From Elusimicrobia bacterium GWA2_61_42 (GTDB taxonomy: Bacteria; Elusimicrobiota; Elusimicrobia; Elusimicrobiales; UBA9959): a stretch of DNA of 64,000 bases. Made by a program: the position numbers and the translations under genes. The notes under the pieces are model-generated. The model saw nothing but the letters and a program-made list of their open reading frames with translations, searched no databases and was not told the origin of the DNA. This document shows, piece after piece, positions 16,816 through 24,547 of this stretch (within the stretch, counting starts at the first letter, position 1; each line of letters starts with the position of its first letter). The stretch lies in the NCBI GenBank assembly GCA_001799615.1, contig MGTU01000025.1, forward strand, positions 124,001 through 188,000. Direction: 5' to 3'.

Positions 16816-17676
16816 GTGAAAACCAAGATCCCGATGATGAAACAGGTTCTGAAGCTTCGCAAGGCCAAGGCCTACAGGAAGGCCTACCTCGACCCCGAAT
16901 TCCTTACCCGCGACGAGCTGCGGCCGATGCGCCTGCAGCTGGAACTGCTGAAGCCCGAAATGACGCTGGCTGAATACGGCGTGAAATCCACCGTGGTGGT
17001 TTTCGGCAGTGCCCGCATCTGGGACAAGGAGCAGTCGGAAGGCCGCGTGGCCGAGATGAAAAAACTCCTCAAGAAGGATCCCAAGGACCAGGTGCTGCGC
17101 AATAAGGTGGCCTCGGCCGAGCGCCTGGGCGCCTCCGCCAAATATTACGAGGTCGCCCGCGACTTCGGCCGCATCGTCTCCACCAAGGACTGCATCCCCG
17201 GCAGGAAACTGGTGGTGGTCACCGGCGGCGGCCCCGGCATCATGGAAGCGGCCAACCGCGGCGCTTACGAAGCCGGCGCGAAGAACATCGGCCTGAACAT
17301 CACGCTCGACATGGAGCAGGGCCCTAACCCCTACGTCTCCCCCGAGTTCTGCTTCCGCTTCCACTACTTCGCCATCCGCAAGATGCATTTCGTCATGCGG
17401 GCGCGTGCGCTGGTCGCGTTCCCCGGCGGCTTCGGCACGATGGACGAGCTGTTCGAGGTGCTGACGCTGGTGCAGACCGGCAAGAAGACTCGCCTGCCCA
17501 TAGTGCTGGTCGGCAAGAAATACTGGGACGACGTCATCAACTTCTCCAATATGGCCAAGTGGGGCTATATCTCCAAGGAAGACCTGAAGCTCTTCACTTA
17601 CGCGGAAACCGGCGAGGAGATCTGGCAGCACATCGCCGATTTCTACCGCGAATTCCCGCTGGCCAACGGAAAATAA
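16816..17676 (+). CDS. LOG-family Rossmann-fold nucleotide phosphoribohydrolase (TIGR00730-type)
   Basis: The protein has 286 aa with a GTG start at 16816 and an SD AAGGAG just upstream. The family signature PGGFGTMDELFE is at about residue 200, with GGGPGIMEAANRGA at about 136-150. Canonical members hydrolyse cytokinin or purine nucleoside monophosphates to base plus ribose-5-phosphate. This is a longer type-II form with about 80 extra N-terminal residues and an insert between the first strand (VVVFGSARIW) and the nucleotide loop. It follows dxs by 17 bp in the same operon. Its physiological substrate here is not known. Confidence 0.85.
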   Translation: MKTKIPMMKQVLKLRKAKAYRKAYLDPEFLTRDELRPMRLQLELLKPEMTLAEYGVKSTVVVFGSARIWDKEQSEGRVAEMKKLLKKDPKDQVLRNKVASAERLGASAKYYEVARDFGRIVSTKDCIPGRKLVVVTGGGPGIMEAANRGAYEAGAKNIGLNITLDMEQGPNPYVSPEFCFRFHYFAIRKMHFVMRARALVAFPGGFGTMDELFEVLTLVQTGKKTRLPIVLVGKKYWDDVINFSNMAKWGYISKEDLKLFTYAETGEEIWQHIADFYREFPLANGK

Positions 17677-18906
17677 ATGCCCTGGAACTGGCGGGGGAAA
17701 ACGGCGTGGCTCCTGGCCGCAACTGCGGCCGGCGCCGCGCTGGGGGCTTCCGCCTTTTTAGCTTTCTACCCTCCGCCGTCCACCTTCTCGAAACTGTATC
17801 CGCCCCGCAGCCCGCACGTGCGGGACGGGCGCTTCGCGGCCCCGGTCTGCAACGGGGTGCAGTGCCGGCTGTGCCCGTATAACTGCTTCCTGCCCGAGGG
17901 GGCGCGCGGGCGCTGCAAGGTAAGGATCAACTACGGCGGCAGGATCAAAACCCTGGTTTACGCCCAGCCTGCCGCCGTGCACGTGGACCCCGTGGAGAAA
18001 AAGCCCGTCTACCACATGTACCCCGGCAGCCTTATCTATTCGCTGGCGGCTCCCGGCTGCAACCTGTCCTGCCGCGGCTGCCAGAACTGGGAGATCTCCC
18101 AGCTTTACCCGGAGCAGGCTCCCGCGCGGGTTTCGGTGCCGGCGGCGCTGGAGGTCACCGCGGACGCCGCCGGGCGCGTTTACGGCCGCCTGCGCACCGA
18201 GGAGACCGGGGAACTGACCCCCGCCCATGTGGTGGCTTACGCCCTGGCTACCCGTTCCAAAGCCGTGGCTTACACTTACTCGGAGCCGGTGGTCTTTTAC
18301 GAATACATGTACGATACCGCCGTGCTGGCCCGCCGGCGCGGCCTGAAGAACGTGCTGGTCAGCGGGGGCTACATAAACCCCGGCCCCCTGGCCGAGCTGC
18401 TGCCCCTGATGGACGTGGTAAAGATAGACCTGAAGGGCTTCAGCGAGAACTTCTACCGCCGCTACACCGGCGGCCGCCTCGAGCCGGTCAAGCAGGCCCT
18501 GCTGGAAATAAAAAAAAAAGGCGTCCTGCTGGAAGTAGTGAACCTGGTGGTGCCGGGGCTTAACGATTCCTCCTCCGACCTGGAAGCCATGGCCGGCTGG
18601 GTAAAAGACAACCTGGGGGCCGCCACCCCGCTTTTTTTTTCCCGCTTTACGCCTAACTACCTGCTTTCCGACCTGCCGCCCACGCCGCTGGCGACGCTGG
18701 CCGCGGCCAGGGCCGCCGCCGTTAAAAAAGGCCTTAAATACGTCTATCTCGGCAATGTGCCGGGGCAGGAAGGGGAGAGCACCTACTGCCCCAAATGCGG
18801 CAGGGTGCTTATCCGCCGCTACGGCTACGCCGTGCTGGAGGACCGCCTGACCCCGACGGGGGGCCGCTGCCCTTGGGACGGGGCGAAGGTGCCCGGGATC
18901 TGGTAG
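17677..18906 (+). CDS. amrS: AmmeMemoRadiSam system radical SAM enzyme with N-terminal hydrophobic leader
   Basis: The protein has 409 aa. The radical SAM cluster motif CxxxCxxC is APGCNLSCRGCQNW (Cys128, 132, 135). Further cysteines near residues 58-80 (VCNGVQCRLCPYNC) and a C-terminal CPKCGR...CPWDG pair match the AmrS family. The first 30 residues (WRGKTAWLLAATAAGAALGASAFLAF) form a signal-anchor or Tat-like leader, unusual for an oxygen-sensitive cytoplasmic enzyme. It starts directly after the LOG gene stop and is followed 20 bp later by the AmrB-AmrA fusion. The chemistry of the AMMECR1/MEMO1/RadSAM trio is not established. Confidence 0.88.
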   Translation: MPWNWRGKTAWLLAATAAGAALGASAFLAFYPPPSTFSKLYPPRSPHVRDGRFAAPVCNGVQCRLCPYNCFLPEGARGRCKVRINYGGRIKTLVYAQPAAVHVDPVEKKPVYHMYPGSLIYSLAAPGCNLSCRGCQNWEISQLYPEQAPARVSVPAALEVTADAAGRVYGRLRTEETGELTPAHVVAYALATRSKAVAYTYSEPVVFYEYMYDTAVLARRRGLKNVLVSGGYINPGPLAELLPLMDVVKIDLKGFSENFYRRYTGGRLEPVKQALLEIKKKGVLLEVVNLVVPGLNDSSSDLEAMAGWVKDNLGAATPLFFSRFTPNYLLSDLPPTPLATLAAARAAAVKKGLKYVYLGNVPGQEGESTYCPKCGRVLIRRYGYAVLEDRLTPTGGRCPWDGAKVPGIW

Positions 18907-18926
18907 GCCGGAAGGCGGGGGACTTT

Positions 18927-20384
18927 ATGACACGCATATTTTTATTCCTGGCTTTAACAAGTGCGGCGGCACAGGCCTGCGCGCGCGAACCCGCTGTGGC
19001 CGGGCAGTTCTACCCGGCCGACAAGGCCGCGCTGACCGCTTTCGTGGACGCCGCGCTGGCCGCCGGCGCCATCAAGCGGCCGCCCGGCCAGGTGGTGGCC
19101 GTGCTGGCGCCGCACGCGGGCTACGACTATTCCGGCGGGATGGCGGGCCTGGCCTATAAATTTATAGCCGACAGCTACGATACGGTGGTCATACTCGCCA
19201 CCGGCCATACGGAAGGCGTAAAAGGCGCGGCCCTGCTGGCTTCCGACGCCTACGAGACGCCGTTGGGCAAAGTACTGCCCGACCGGGAGCTGGCCGCCGC
19301 CCTGCTGAAGTCGAGTCCGCTCTTCGAGGACCGGCCTTCGGCCCACGCGCGCGAGCACTCCGTGGAAGTGCAGCTGCCGTTCCTGCAGCGGCGGCTCAAG
19401 CGGCCTTTCAGGCTGCTGGCCGCCACGCTGAACACGGGCGACCTGGGGAACCTTAAAAAAATAGGGGCGGCCCTCGCGGCCGCCCTGCGGGGCAAAAAAG
19501 CCCTGATCGTGATCTCCACCGACTTCTCGCATTACCCGTCCAAAGAGACGGCGGCCGCCGCCGACGGAGCGCTGCTGCTGGCTATGGGCGGCATGGACCC
19601 GGCTTTTTTCTGGACCGCCGCCCGGATGCTGGACGAAAAAAGAGTGCCCGGCCTGGAAACCTGCGCCTGCGGCGAAGCGGCGGTGGAGGCCGGCATGGAA
19701 GCGGCGCGCCTGCTGGGCGCGGCTTCTTTTTACCCGCTGAAGCTTTCAGATTCCTATTCCGAGAACCCGGGGCTGACGGGCCCCGGCAGGGTGGTGGGGT
19801 ATATTTCCGGGCTGTTCCTGAAAGGGGGGAAAGCGGACCGGCTGGAACTTTCACGGGAGCAGCGCGAGGCGCTGCTTAAAGAAGCCAGGCTTACGCTGGA
19901 GAATTCTTTCGCGAAAAAAGAAAATTCGCCGGGCTTGTCGGCCGAGCCGCGGCTGAACCTGCCCGGCGCGGTCTTCGTCACGCTTACGCTGGGCGGGAAC
20001 CTGCGCGGCTGCGTGGGCACCGTGGAGCCGGCGCTGACGCTGCTGGACGCGGTCCGCTACGCGGCGGCTTCGGCCGCTTTCCGCGACAAGCGCTTTTCCC
20101 CGCTTACGGCTGAAGAGCTGCCTAAGGTCCGGATAGAGGTTTCGGTGCTGTCCAGGCTGGCGCCGGCTAAGGCCGACGGGATCAAGCCCCACGCGCACGG
20201 GGTGGTGCTGGTCCGGGCCGGGAAGTCCGGGCTTTTTCTGCCGCAGGTCTGGGAGCAGCTGCCGGCGAAAGAGGAGTTCCTGGGCGAGCTGTGCGCGCAG
20301 AAAGCCGGCCTGCCGCGGGCTTGCTGGAAAGACCCGGAAACCCGGCTTTACACTTTTACCGTGGACGCTTTCGCCGAAAAATAA
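18927..20384 (+). CDS. AmrB (MEMO1) - AmrA (AMMECR1) fusion protein, probably exported
   Basis: The protein has 485 aa from ATG 18927; a longer open frame from 18795 overlaps amrS and was rejected. A signal-peptide-like N-terminus (FLFLALTSAAAQACA) leads into the MEMO1 domain (about 22-300) with AVAGQFYPAD, LAPHAGYDYSGG, REHSVEVQLPFLQ and STDFSHYPS. The AMMECR1 domain (about 310-480) shows GAVFVTLTLGGNLRGCVGT and AFRDKRFSPLT. Both proteins are normally separate partners of the radical SAM enzyme, and fusion fixes them 1:1. MEMO-family proteins resemble extradiol dioxygenases, but the reaction here is unknown. The 3' end overlaps the convergent gene by 37 bp. Confidence 0.87.
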   Translation: MTRIFLFLALTSAAAQACAREPAVAGQFYPADKAALTAFVDAALAAGAIKRPPGQVVAVLAPHAGYDYSGGMAGLAYKFIADSYDTVVILATGHTEGVKGAALLASDAYETPLGKVLPDRELAAALLKSSPLFEDRPSAHAREHSVEVQLPFLQRRLKRPFRLLAATLNTGDLGNLKKIGAALAAALRGKKALIVISTDFSHYPSKETAAAADGALLLAMGGMDPAFFWTAARMLDEKRVPGLETCACGEAAVEAGMEAARLLGAASFYPLKLSDSYSENPGLTGPGRVVGYISGLFLKGGKADRLELSREQREALLKEARLTLENSFAKKENSPGLSAEPRLNLPGAVFVTLTLGGNLRGCVGTVEPALTLLDAVRYAAASAAFRDKRFSPLTAEELPKVRIEVSVLSRLAPAKADGIKPHAHGVVLVRAGKSGLFLPQVWEQLPAKEEFLGELCAQKAGLPRACWKDPETRLYTFTVDAFAEK

Positions 20385-22408
20385 ACGCGGGCCGCGCCGG
20401 CCAGGGCGCAGGCGGCGGCCAGGCCGGCCAGTAAAAACGCGCCGCGTATGCCGCCCAGCGGGGCCGCGAAGCCCGCGGCGATAAAACCGCCGGCCGCGCC
20501 GCCTATCAGGTCCAGGGCGTAAACGTCCCGAGGTCTGCTCCCGGCGGCGCGCGCGAAGAAATAACCCGTTATAAAACCTGAACCCGTTATCAAAAGCCAG
20601 ACCGGCGCGCCGCCCGAAAGCAGGGCCGGCGCGGCCGCGGCACAGCCGAAAGCGGCGGCGGCAGCGGCCAGTTCCGCGGCCGCCAGGTTTCCGCGGCCGT
20701 TCCTGCCCGCCCAGGCCCCGGCGGACCCGCCCGCCATGAAGACGGCGAACAGCAGCCCCAGCTCCGGGGCCAGGCGCCCGGTTTTGGCGTGGTAGGCCAG
20801 CAGCAGGGCGGTTTCGAAAGCCAGGGCCCAGAAGCCCATAAAGAAGGCTTCGCCGGAACGATTCTCCGGCGTGAAGCCCAGCAGCGCGGCCGCTTTGGCG
20901 GCCGCGTACAGCGCGCAGCCCGCCAGTGCCAGCAAGCCCAGCAGTGAAGCGGGGGACGCTACCATGGACAGCCAGACCCGCCAGAAACGGAAATAGGCCA
21001 GCGGGTTGAGGTCGGTGTTAAGCGGCGCGTTCTTTACCCGCGCCAGTTCGCCGGCCGCCCAGGCCCGGCGGTACGGATCCAGCATAAAAGAGAAAGCGGA
21101 CGGCACGACGGTCCTGTTCCTGATCCCCCGCGCCGCGTAAGCGGCTGCCAGCGCGGCCGGGTCCAGCCTGATGCTTTTATCCGAAACCAGCACCGTCAGG
21201 CGCGCGCCCGGGATCAATTCCACAAAATCGAAAACCGTTTGGGCGGAAGCCAGCACGCAGGCGGCGGCGTAGGCCGTTTCCCCGGGGACGTAATTCTCGG
21301 CGAAGGGCAGCTGGAAGACCAGCAGGCCGCCGGGCCTCAGCAGCGCGGCGGCCGCGCGGAAGTACTCCACCGTGAAATACCTGTTGAGCGCCGCGTTCTC
21401 CGGCGCTGAGGCGGTCTGGAAAATGGCGGCATAGCCGCCGGTTTTAGGCTTAAGCAGGCGGGCATCGGACCTGAGCAGGGTAAAGGTCCTTTCGTCGGCT
21501 TGAGTTTCACGCGCCAGGGCCGCCGCCTTGAAACTGTCCGGCTCGGCTATATCGATGGCGGCGGGCTTGTGCTTAAGCACTTCGGGCAGCAGGAAAAAAG
21601 CCCCGCTGCCGGAGAGCAGGACGCGCCGGGGCTTCTTAAGGGCCAGCAGGGGGAGATGCGCCAGTTCCTCGGCGGCGGCGCTCTCCGGGGCGTGCAGCAG
21701 GCGGCCGTCTTCGTAAAAAGAAAGCTCTTTGCCGCCGGCCAGGGCCAGCCTGGAACCTTGCGTCTGTATTACCCGGGCGGGTTTGGGAGCGGGGGGCTTC
21801 AGCGTCCAGCAGAAAGGCTGCGCCCAGGCCGCCAGGCCCAGCGCTGCCGCCGCGGCCGCGGCGGCGGCGAGCCGCCGGGGCTGGAAAGGTTTTTGCGCGG
21901 CGCAGCCTCCGGCCAGCAGCAAGGCAGGCGCCGCCAGGGCGGCAATGACCGGCAGGCCGGGAAAATAACGGAAATAGCAGACGGTGAACAAACCAGCCGC
22001 CGCGGCGCCGGCCGCCTCGGCGGCGTAAAAACGCGCCGGCCGCCCGGGCAGGGCGAGGCCGACGGCCAGGCCGTTGGCGAGCCCTGCGGGAAAGGTCAGC
22101 AGCAAAGAGCCGGCCAGCATGGTAAAAAGCCCCGGCTGGGACAGCCCGGGCAAAAGCGAAGGGGCCAGCCTGGCCAGGAGCGTGCCGGCCGGGGCCAGCG
22201 CGGCGAACAGCAGGGCCCCGGCGCCGAAATCCCAGCCCCTGGCGCCGGCCCGCGGGGCCAGCCGCGCGCCGGCGGCGGTCCAGAGCAGCCAGGAGGCCAG
22301 CGCCGCCGCCAGGGAAAGCTCATGCGCCGTAAAGACCTGGGAGATCTCGCGCAGCAGCAGCACCTGCGCCAGCAGCGAGAAAAAGCCGAACAGTAGGAAC
22401 ATCGCCAT
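20348..22408 (-). CDS. Polytopic membrane protein with spermidine-synthase-like domain
   Basis: The protein has 686 aa. About seven TM helices at residues 1-215 and another set at about 480-680 flank a soluble methyltransferase-fold domain (about 215-470) of the spermidine/spermine synthase type: VLLSGSGAFFL, IDIAEPD, LLRSDARLL and LRPGGLLVFQLP. Such fused MFS/SpeE-like proteins are widespread but poorly characterised; the polyamine-binding acidic residues are only partly recognisable, so the substrate may differ. It is strongly Ala/Leu-rich with GC-rich codons. It is divergent from the NapH-like gene with a 28-bp intergenic gap, and its 3' end runs 37 bp into the AmrB-AmrA gene. Confidence 0.75.
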   Translation of the reverse strand: MAMFLLFGFFSLLAQVLLLREISQVFTAHELSLAAALASWLLWTAAGARLAPRAGARGWDFGAGALLFAALAPAGTLLARLAPSLLPGLSQPGLFTMLAGSLLLTFPAGLANGLAVGLALPGRPARFYAAEAAGAAAAGLFTVCYFRYFPGLPVIAALAAPALLLAGGCAAQKPFQPRRLAAAAAAAAALGLAAWAQPFCWTLKPPAPKPARVIQTQGSRLALAGGKELSFYEDGRLLHAPESAAAEELAHLPLLALKKPRRVLLSGSGAFFLLPEVLKHKPAAIDIAEPDSFKAAALARETQADERTFTLLRSDARLLKPKTGGYAAIFQTASAPENAALNRYFTVEYFRAAAALLRPGGLLVFQLPFAENYVPGETAYAAACVLASAQTVFDFVELIPGARLTVLVSDKSIRLDPAALAAAYAARGIRNRTVVPSAFSFMLDPYRRAWAAGELARVKNAPLNTDLNPLAYFRFWRVWLSMVASPASLLGLLALAGCALYAAAKAAALLGFTPENRSGEAFFMGFWALAFETALLLAYHAKTGRLAPELGLLFAVFMAGGSAGAWAGRNGRGNLAAAELAAAAAAFGCAAAAPALLSGGAPVWLLITGSGFITGYFFARAAGSRPRDVYALDLIGGAAGGFIAAGFAAPLGGIRGAFLLAGLAAACALAGAARVYFSAKASTVKV

Positions 22409-22436
22409 TAGATTTTGATATTATCATTATATAACC
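22409..22436. promoter_or_regulatory. 28-bp divergent promoter region with back-to-back -10 elements
   Basis: The whole gap between two divergent start codons is AT-rich. TATTAT (22419-22424) reads rightward and TATAAT (complement of 22426-22431) reads leftward. Neither gene has an SD, and the -35 elements would lie inside the opposite gene's coding region. Confidence 0.5.
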
Positions 22437-23576
22437 ATGGAAGAAACGGGTTCACAGAAGCTGCGGGCCGCTGAGGCCGGGATTTTTTCGCTGGCGGTAT
22501 TCCTGCCGGTTTTTATTTTATCCGCGCATATCGGCGAGCGCGAGCTCAGCCGCGCCTACCCGCTGGCCTGGTCGCTTTTCGCCGCGGCCGCCGCTTTCGC
22601 CATCGCCTATACCGGGCGCGTTTCTTTTTACCGCAGGATCTTTTTCTCGGTTTCGGCCCTGGCCTTCCTGGCGCATTTCAAGCTCAGCCTGTTCAGCAGG
22701 ATCTTCGAGGCGTCCTGTTTCAAGGACACGCCTTTCTGCCATATCGCCATCGCGCCTAACTTCCTGAACTATCTTTACCAGCAGTACCTGGCCTTTATGA
22801 GCGGCGGCTGGAAACTCTGGGGCCCCCTGACGCTGGGCGCGGCCTGGATCTTCATCACGCTGGCTATAGGCCGGGCTTGGTGCTCGTGGGCCTGCTTCTA
22901 CGGCGGGATCGACGACGGCCTGAGCGCGCTGCCCCGCCGCCCGCTGCTGAAGGGGGGGAGCTGGGCGCTGAAACTGCGCGATTTGCCGGCCGCCCTGCTG
23001 GCGTTCATGCTGCTGGTCTCTTTCGCGTACACCCTGCCGGTGTACTGCCTGTGGCTCTGCCCCTTCAAGCTGACCGACGTTTTTATGGACGCCGGGGCCG
23101 CGACGCACCGGCTGCAATACGCGCTGATGGCGCTGGCGCTGGCCGCGCTGGTAATAGGGCCCTTGCTTACCAAGAAACGCGTCTTCTGCTCTTACCTCTG
23201 CCCCTTCGCCGCCTGGCAGGCTTTCTGGGGCAGGGTCAACCCTTTCAGAATCACCGTGGACCGGGAGCACTGTTCCGGCTGCCTGGTCTGCGCCACGGCC
23301 TGCCCCATGACCGCCATAAAATGCGGGCCCGACGGCCGGCCCGAAGTGCTGCCCTATTGCAACCTGTGCGGGGAATGCCTGGGGGCCTGCCCTTCGGGCG
23401 GCTTCCGCTACACGCTGCTGGGGCTGGACCTGCCGGCCGCCGGCCCGGCCGCGCGGCTGCTTACGGCGCAGAACTTTTTTGTTTTTTCCGCGCTGACGCT
23501 GGGCGCGGTATTCTCTTCGCTTTGGGCCCCGGCCGCCCTGCGGGACGTAGTTAAACTGCTGGCCGGTGGAAATTAA
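22437..23576 (+). CDS. NapH/NosR-like polytopic membrane protein with ferredoxin domain
   Basis: The protein has 379 aa. About six TM helices carry two cytoplasmic Cys-Pro motifs (LWLCPFK at about 203 and CSYLCPF at about 246), as in NapH/NosR/RdxA. The CP motifs are followed by a 2[4Fe-4S] ferredoxin domain at about 275-325: CSGCLVCATACPM and CNLCGECLGACP. Such proteins carry electrons from the quinone pool or flavoproteins to periplasmic partners. The two small genes after it (zinc ribbon; DsbD/TauE-like membrane protein) follow within 12 bp and may form a redox-related operon. No nitrate, nitrous-oxide or methylamine enzyme gene is nearby, so the acceptor is unknown. Confidence 0.85.
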   Translation: MEETGSQKLRAAEAGIFSLAVFLPVFILSAHIGERELSRAYPLAWSLFAAAAAFAIAYTGRVSFYRRIFFSVSALAFLAHFKLSLFSRIFEASCFKDTPFCHIAIAPNFLNYLYQQYLAFMSGGWKLWGPLTLGAAWIFITLAIGRAWCSWACFYGGIDDGLSALPRRPLLKGGSWALKLRDLPAALLAFMLLVSFAYTLPVYCLWLCPFKLTDVFMDAGAATHRLQYALMALALAALVIGPLLTKKRVFCSYLCPFAAWQAFWGRVNPFRITVDREHCSGCLVCATACPMTAIKCGPDGRPEVLPYCNLCGECLGACPSGGFRYTLLGLDLPAAGPAARLLTAQNFFVFSALTLGAVFSSLWAPAALRDVVKLLAGGN

Positions 23577-23585
23577 GGGAGGCTT

Positions 23586-23780
23586 ATGAAAGACGGCAGA
23601 TGGCTCGCTCCTCGCTACACCAACAAGGAGATCTTCGAAAAGGACTACTCCAAGCTGGACCTGTCCGCCATGGAAGTGAAGTGCCCCGGCTGCAAGGACG
23701 CGGTGCCGCTGCACCGCAAGAATAATTTCGGCAAGAACGCCGGCTGGTGCAAGCGCTGCAACCGAGCCGTAGATATTTAA
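23586..23780 (+). CDS. Small zinc-ribbon protein
   Basis: The protein has 64 aa with CPGC at residues 34-37 and CKRC at about 55-58, a four-Cys metal site with a 17-residue spacing. It starts 9 bp after the NapH-like gene with an SD (GGGAGG). The rest is charged and probably soluble. Its place between two redox membrane proteins suggests a role in metal or cofactor handling, but I do not recognise the family. Confidence 0.7.
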   Translation: MKDGRWLAPRYTNKEIFEKDYSKLDLSAMEVKCPGCKDAVPLHRKNNFGKNAGWCKRCNRAVDI

Positions 23781-23791
23781 GCGGGTAATAC

Positions 23792-24403
23792 ATGCCGGCC
23801 TTGTTCTCCGAGGGTTTCCTCCTCGGCCTTTCCACGGGCTTTTACTGCCTGGCTTCCTGCCTGCCCCTGCTGGCGCCCTACCTGATGGCGGAGGGAAAGG
23901 CGCTTTGGAAATTCAACTTCTTTATCTTCCTGCAATTCACCGGCGGGCGTTTCGCCGCTTACATGCTTTTTGCCCTGCTGGCTTCGCTGGCGGGCCGGGC
24001 GGGGCAATATGCGCTGCCGGCCTGGGCGCTGCCCGCGGGGCTGCTGGGCTGCGGCCTGGTCATGGCGGCGCTGGCAATCTTCAGGGTTTCCGGGGCTTCC
24101 TTCTGTTTGCTGCACCGGGATTTCAGTCCTTTCTTCAAACGCCTGCCCCTGGCCCTGGGCTTTGTGACCGGCATTAATATCTGCCCGCCTTTCGCCGCCG
24201 GTTTTTTACGGCTGATGGAACTGGCCGATATCGTCAAAGGTTTCGTTTACTTCATCGGCTTTTTTGCCTCCACTTCTCTTTTTATTTCTCCTGTGCTGCT
24301 GGGTACCCCCTGGCTGGGGCGCCGGGCCAATGAAATAGGCCGCCTTACGCTGCTATTGGCCGGGCTTTGGTATATAGTGCTGGGGCTTCAGGGCCTGCTT
24401 TAG
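23792..24403 (+). CDS. DsbD/CcdA- or TauE/SafE-like six-TM membrane protein
   Basis: The protein has 203 aa and six predicted TM helices. TM1 carries GFYCLASCLPLLAPYL, and TM4 carries GINICPPF after a positively charged loop. The pair of Cys-Pro containing helices in pseudo-symmetric halves matches the DsbD transmembrane / UreH-like (DsbD_2) fold, which passes reducing equivalents across the membrane; a TauE/SafE sulfite-exporter annotation is also commonly given to such proteins. It lies 11 bp after the zinc ribbon gene. A role in electron transfer alongside the NapH-like protein is inferred from context. Confidence 0.7.
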   Translation: MPALFSEGFLLGLSTGFYCLASCLPLLAPYLMAEGKALWKFNFFIFLQFTGGRFAAYMLFALLASLAGRAGQYALPAWALPAGLLGCGLVMAALAIFRVSGASFCLLHRDFSPFFKRLPLALGFVTGINICPPFAAGFLRLMELADIVKGFVYFIGFFASTSLFISPVLLGTPWLGRRANEIGRLTLLLAGLWYIVLGLQGLL

Positions 24404-24442
24404 CTGTTTTTTTTATTATAAATAGTAGTATTGACATTTATC

Positions 24443-24460
24443 ATAGGCCCAAAGGCCTAT
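24443..24460. repeat. Inverted repeat upstream of the carboxypeptidase gene
   Basis: ATAGGCC and GGCCTAT (24443-24449 and 24454-24460) form a perfect 7-bp dyad around CAAA. It lies 12 bases after a TTGACA (24431-24436) and is not followed by a T-run, so it is more like an operator or leader hairpin than a terminator. Confidence 0.45.
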
Positions 24461-24481
24461 AACAGCCTGGGTCCTTTGGCC

Positions 24482-24511
24482 TTGCCGTTTTTACCTTTTG
24501 GACCCTATAAT
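24482..24511 (+). promoter_or_regulatory. Probable promoter of the M14 carboxypeptidase gene
   Basis: TTGCCG (24482-24487) and a perfect TATAAT (24506-24511) are 18 bp apart. An SD AAGGA at 24536-24540 precedes the ATG at 24548. Confidence 0.5.
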
Positions 24512-24547
24512 CAATATACATTGATAATAGTCAACAAGGAATTCAGC

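Noticed and set aside
18795-18926. Longer start for the AmrB-AmrA fusion
   Set aside because: It would overlap the radical SAM gene by 112 bases with a low-complexity peptide, while ATG 18927 gives a signal peptide.
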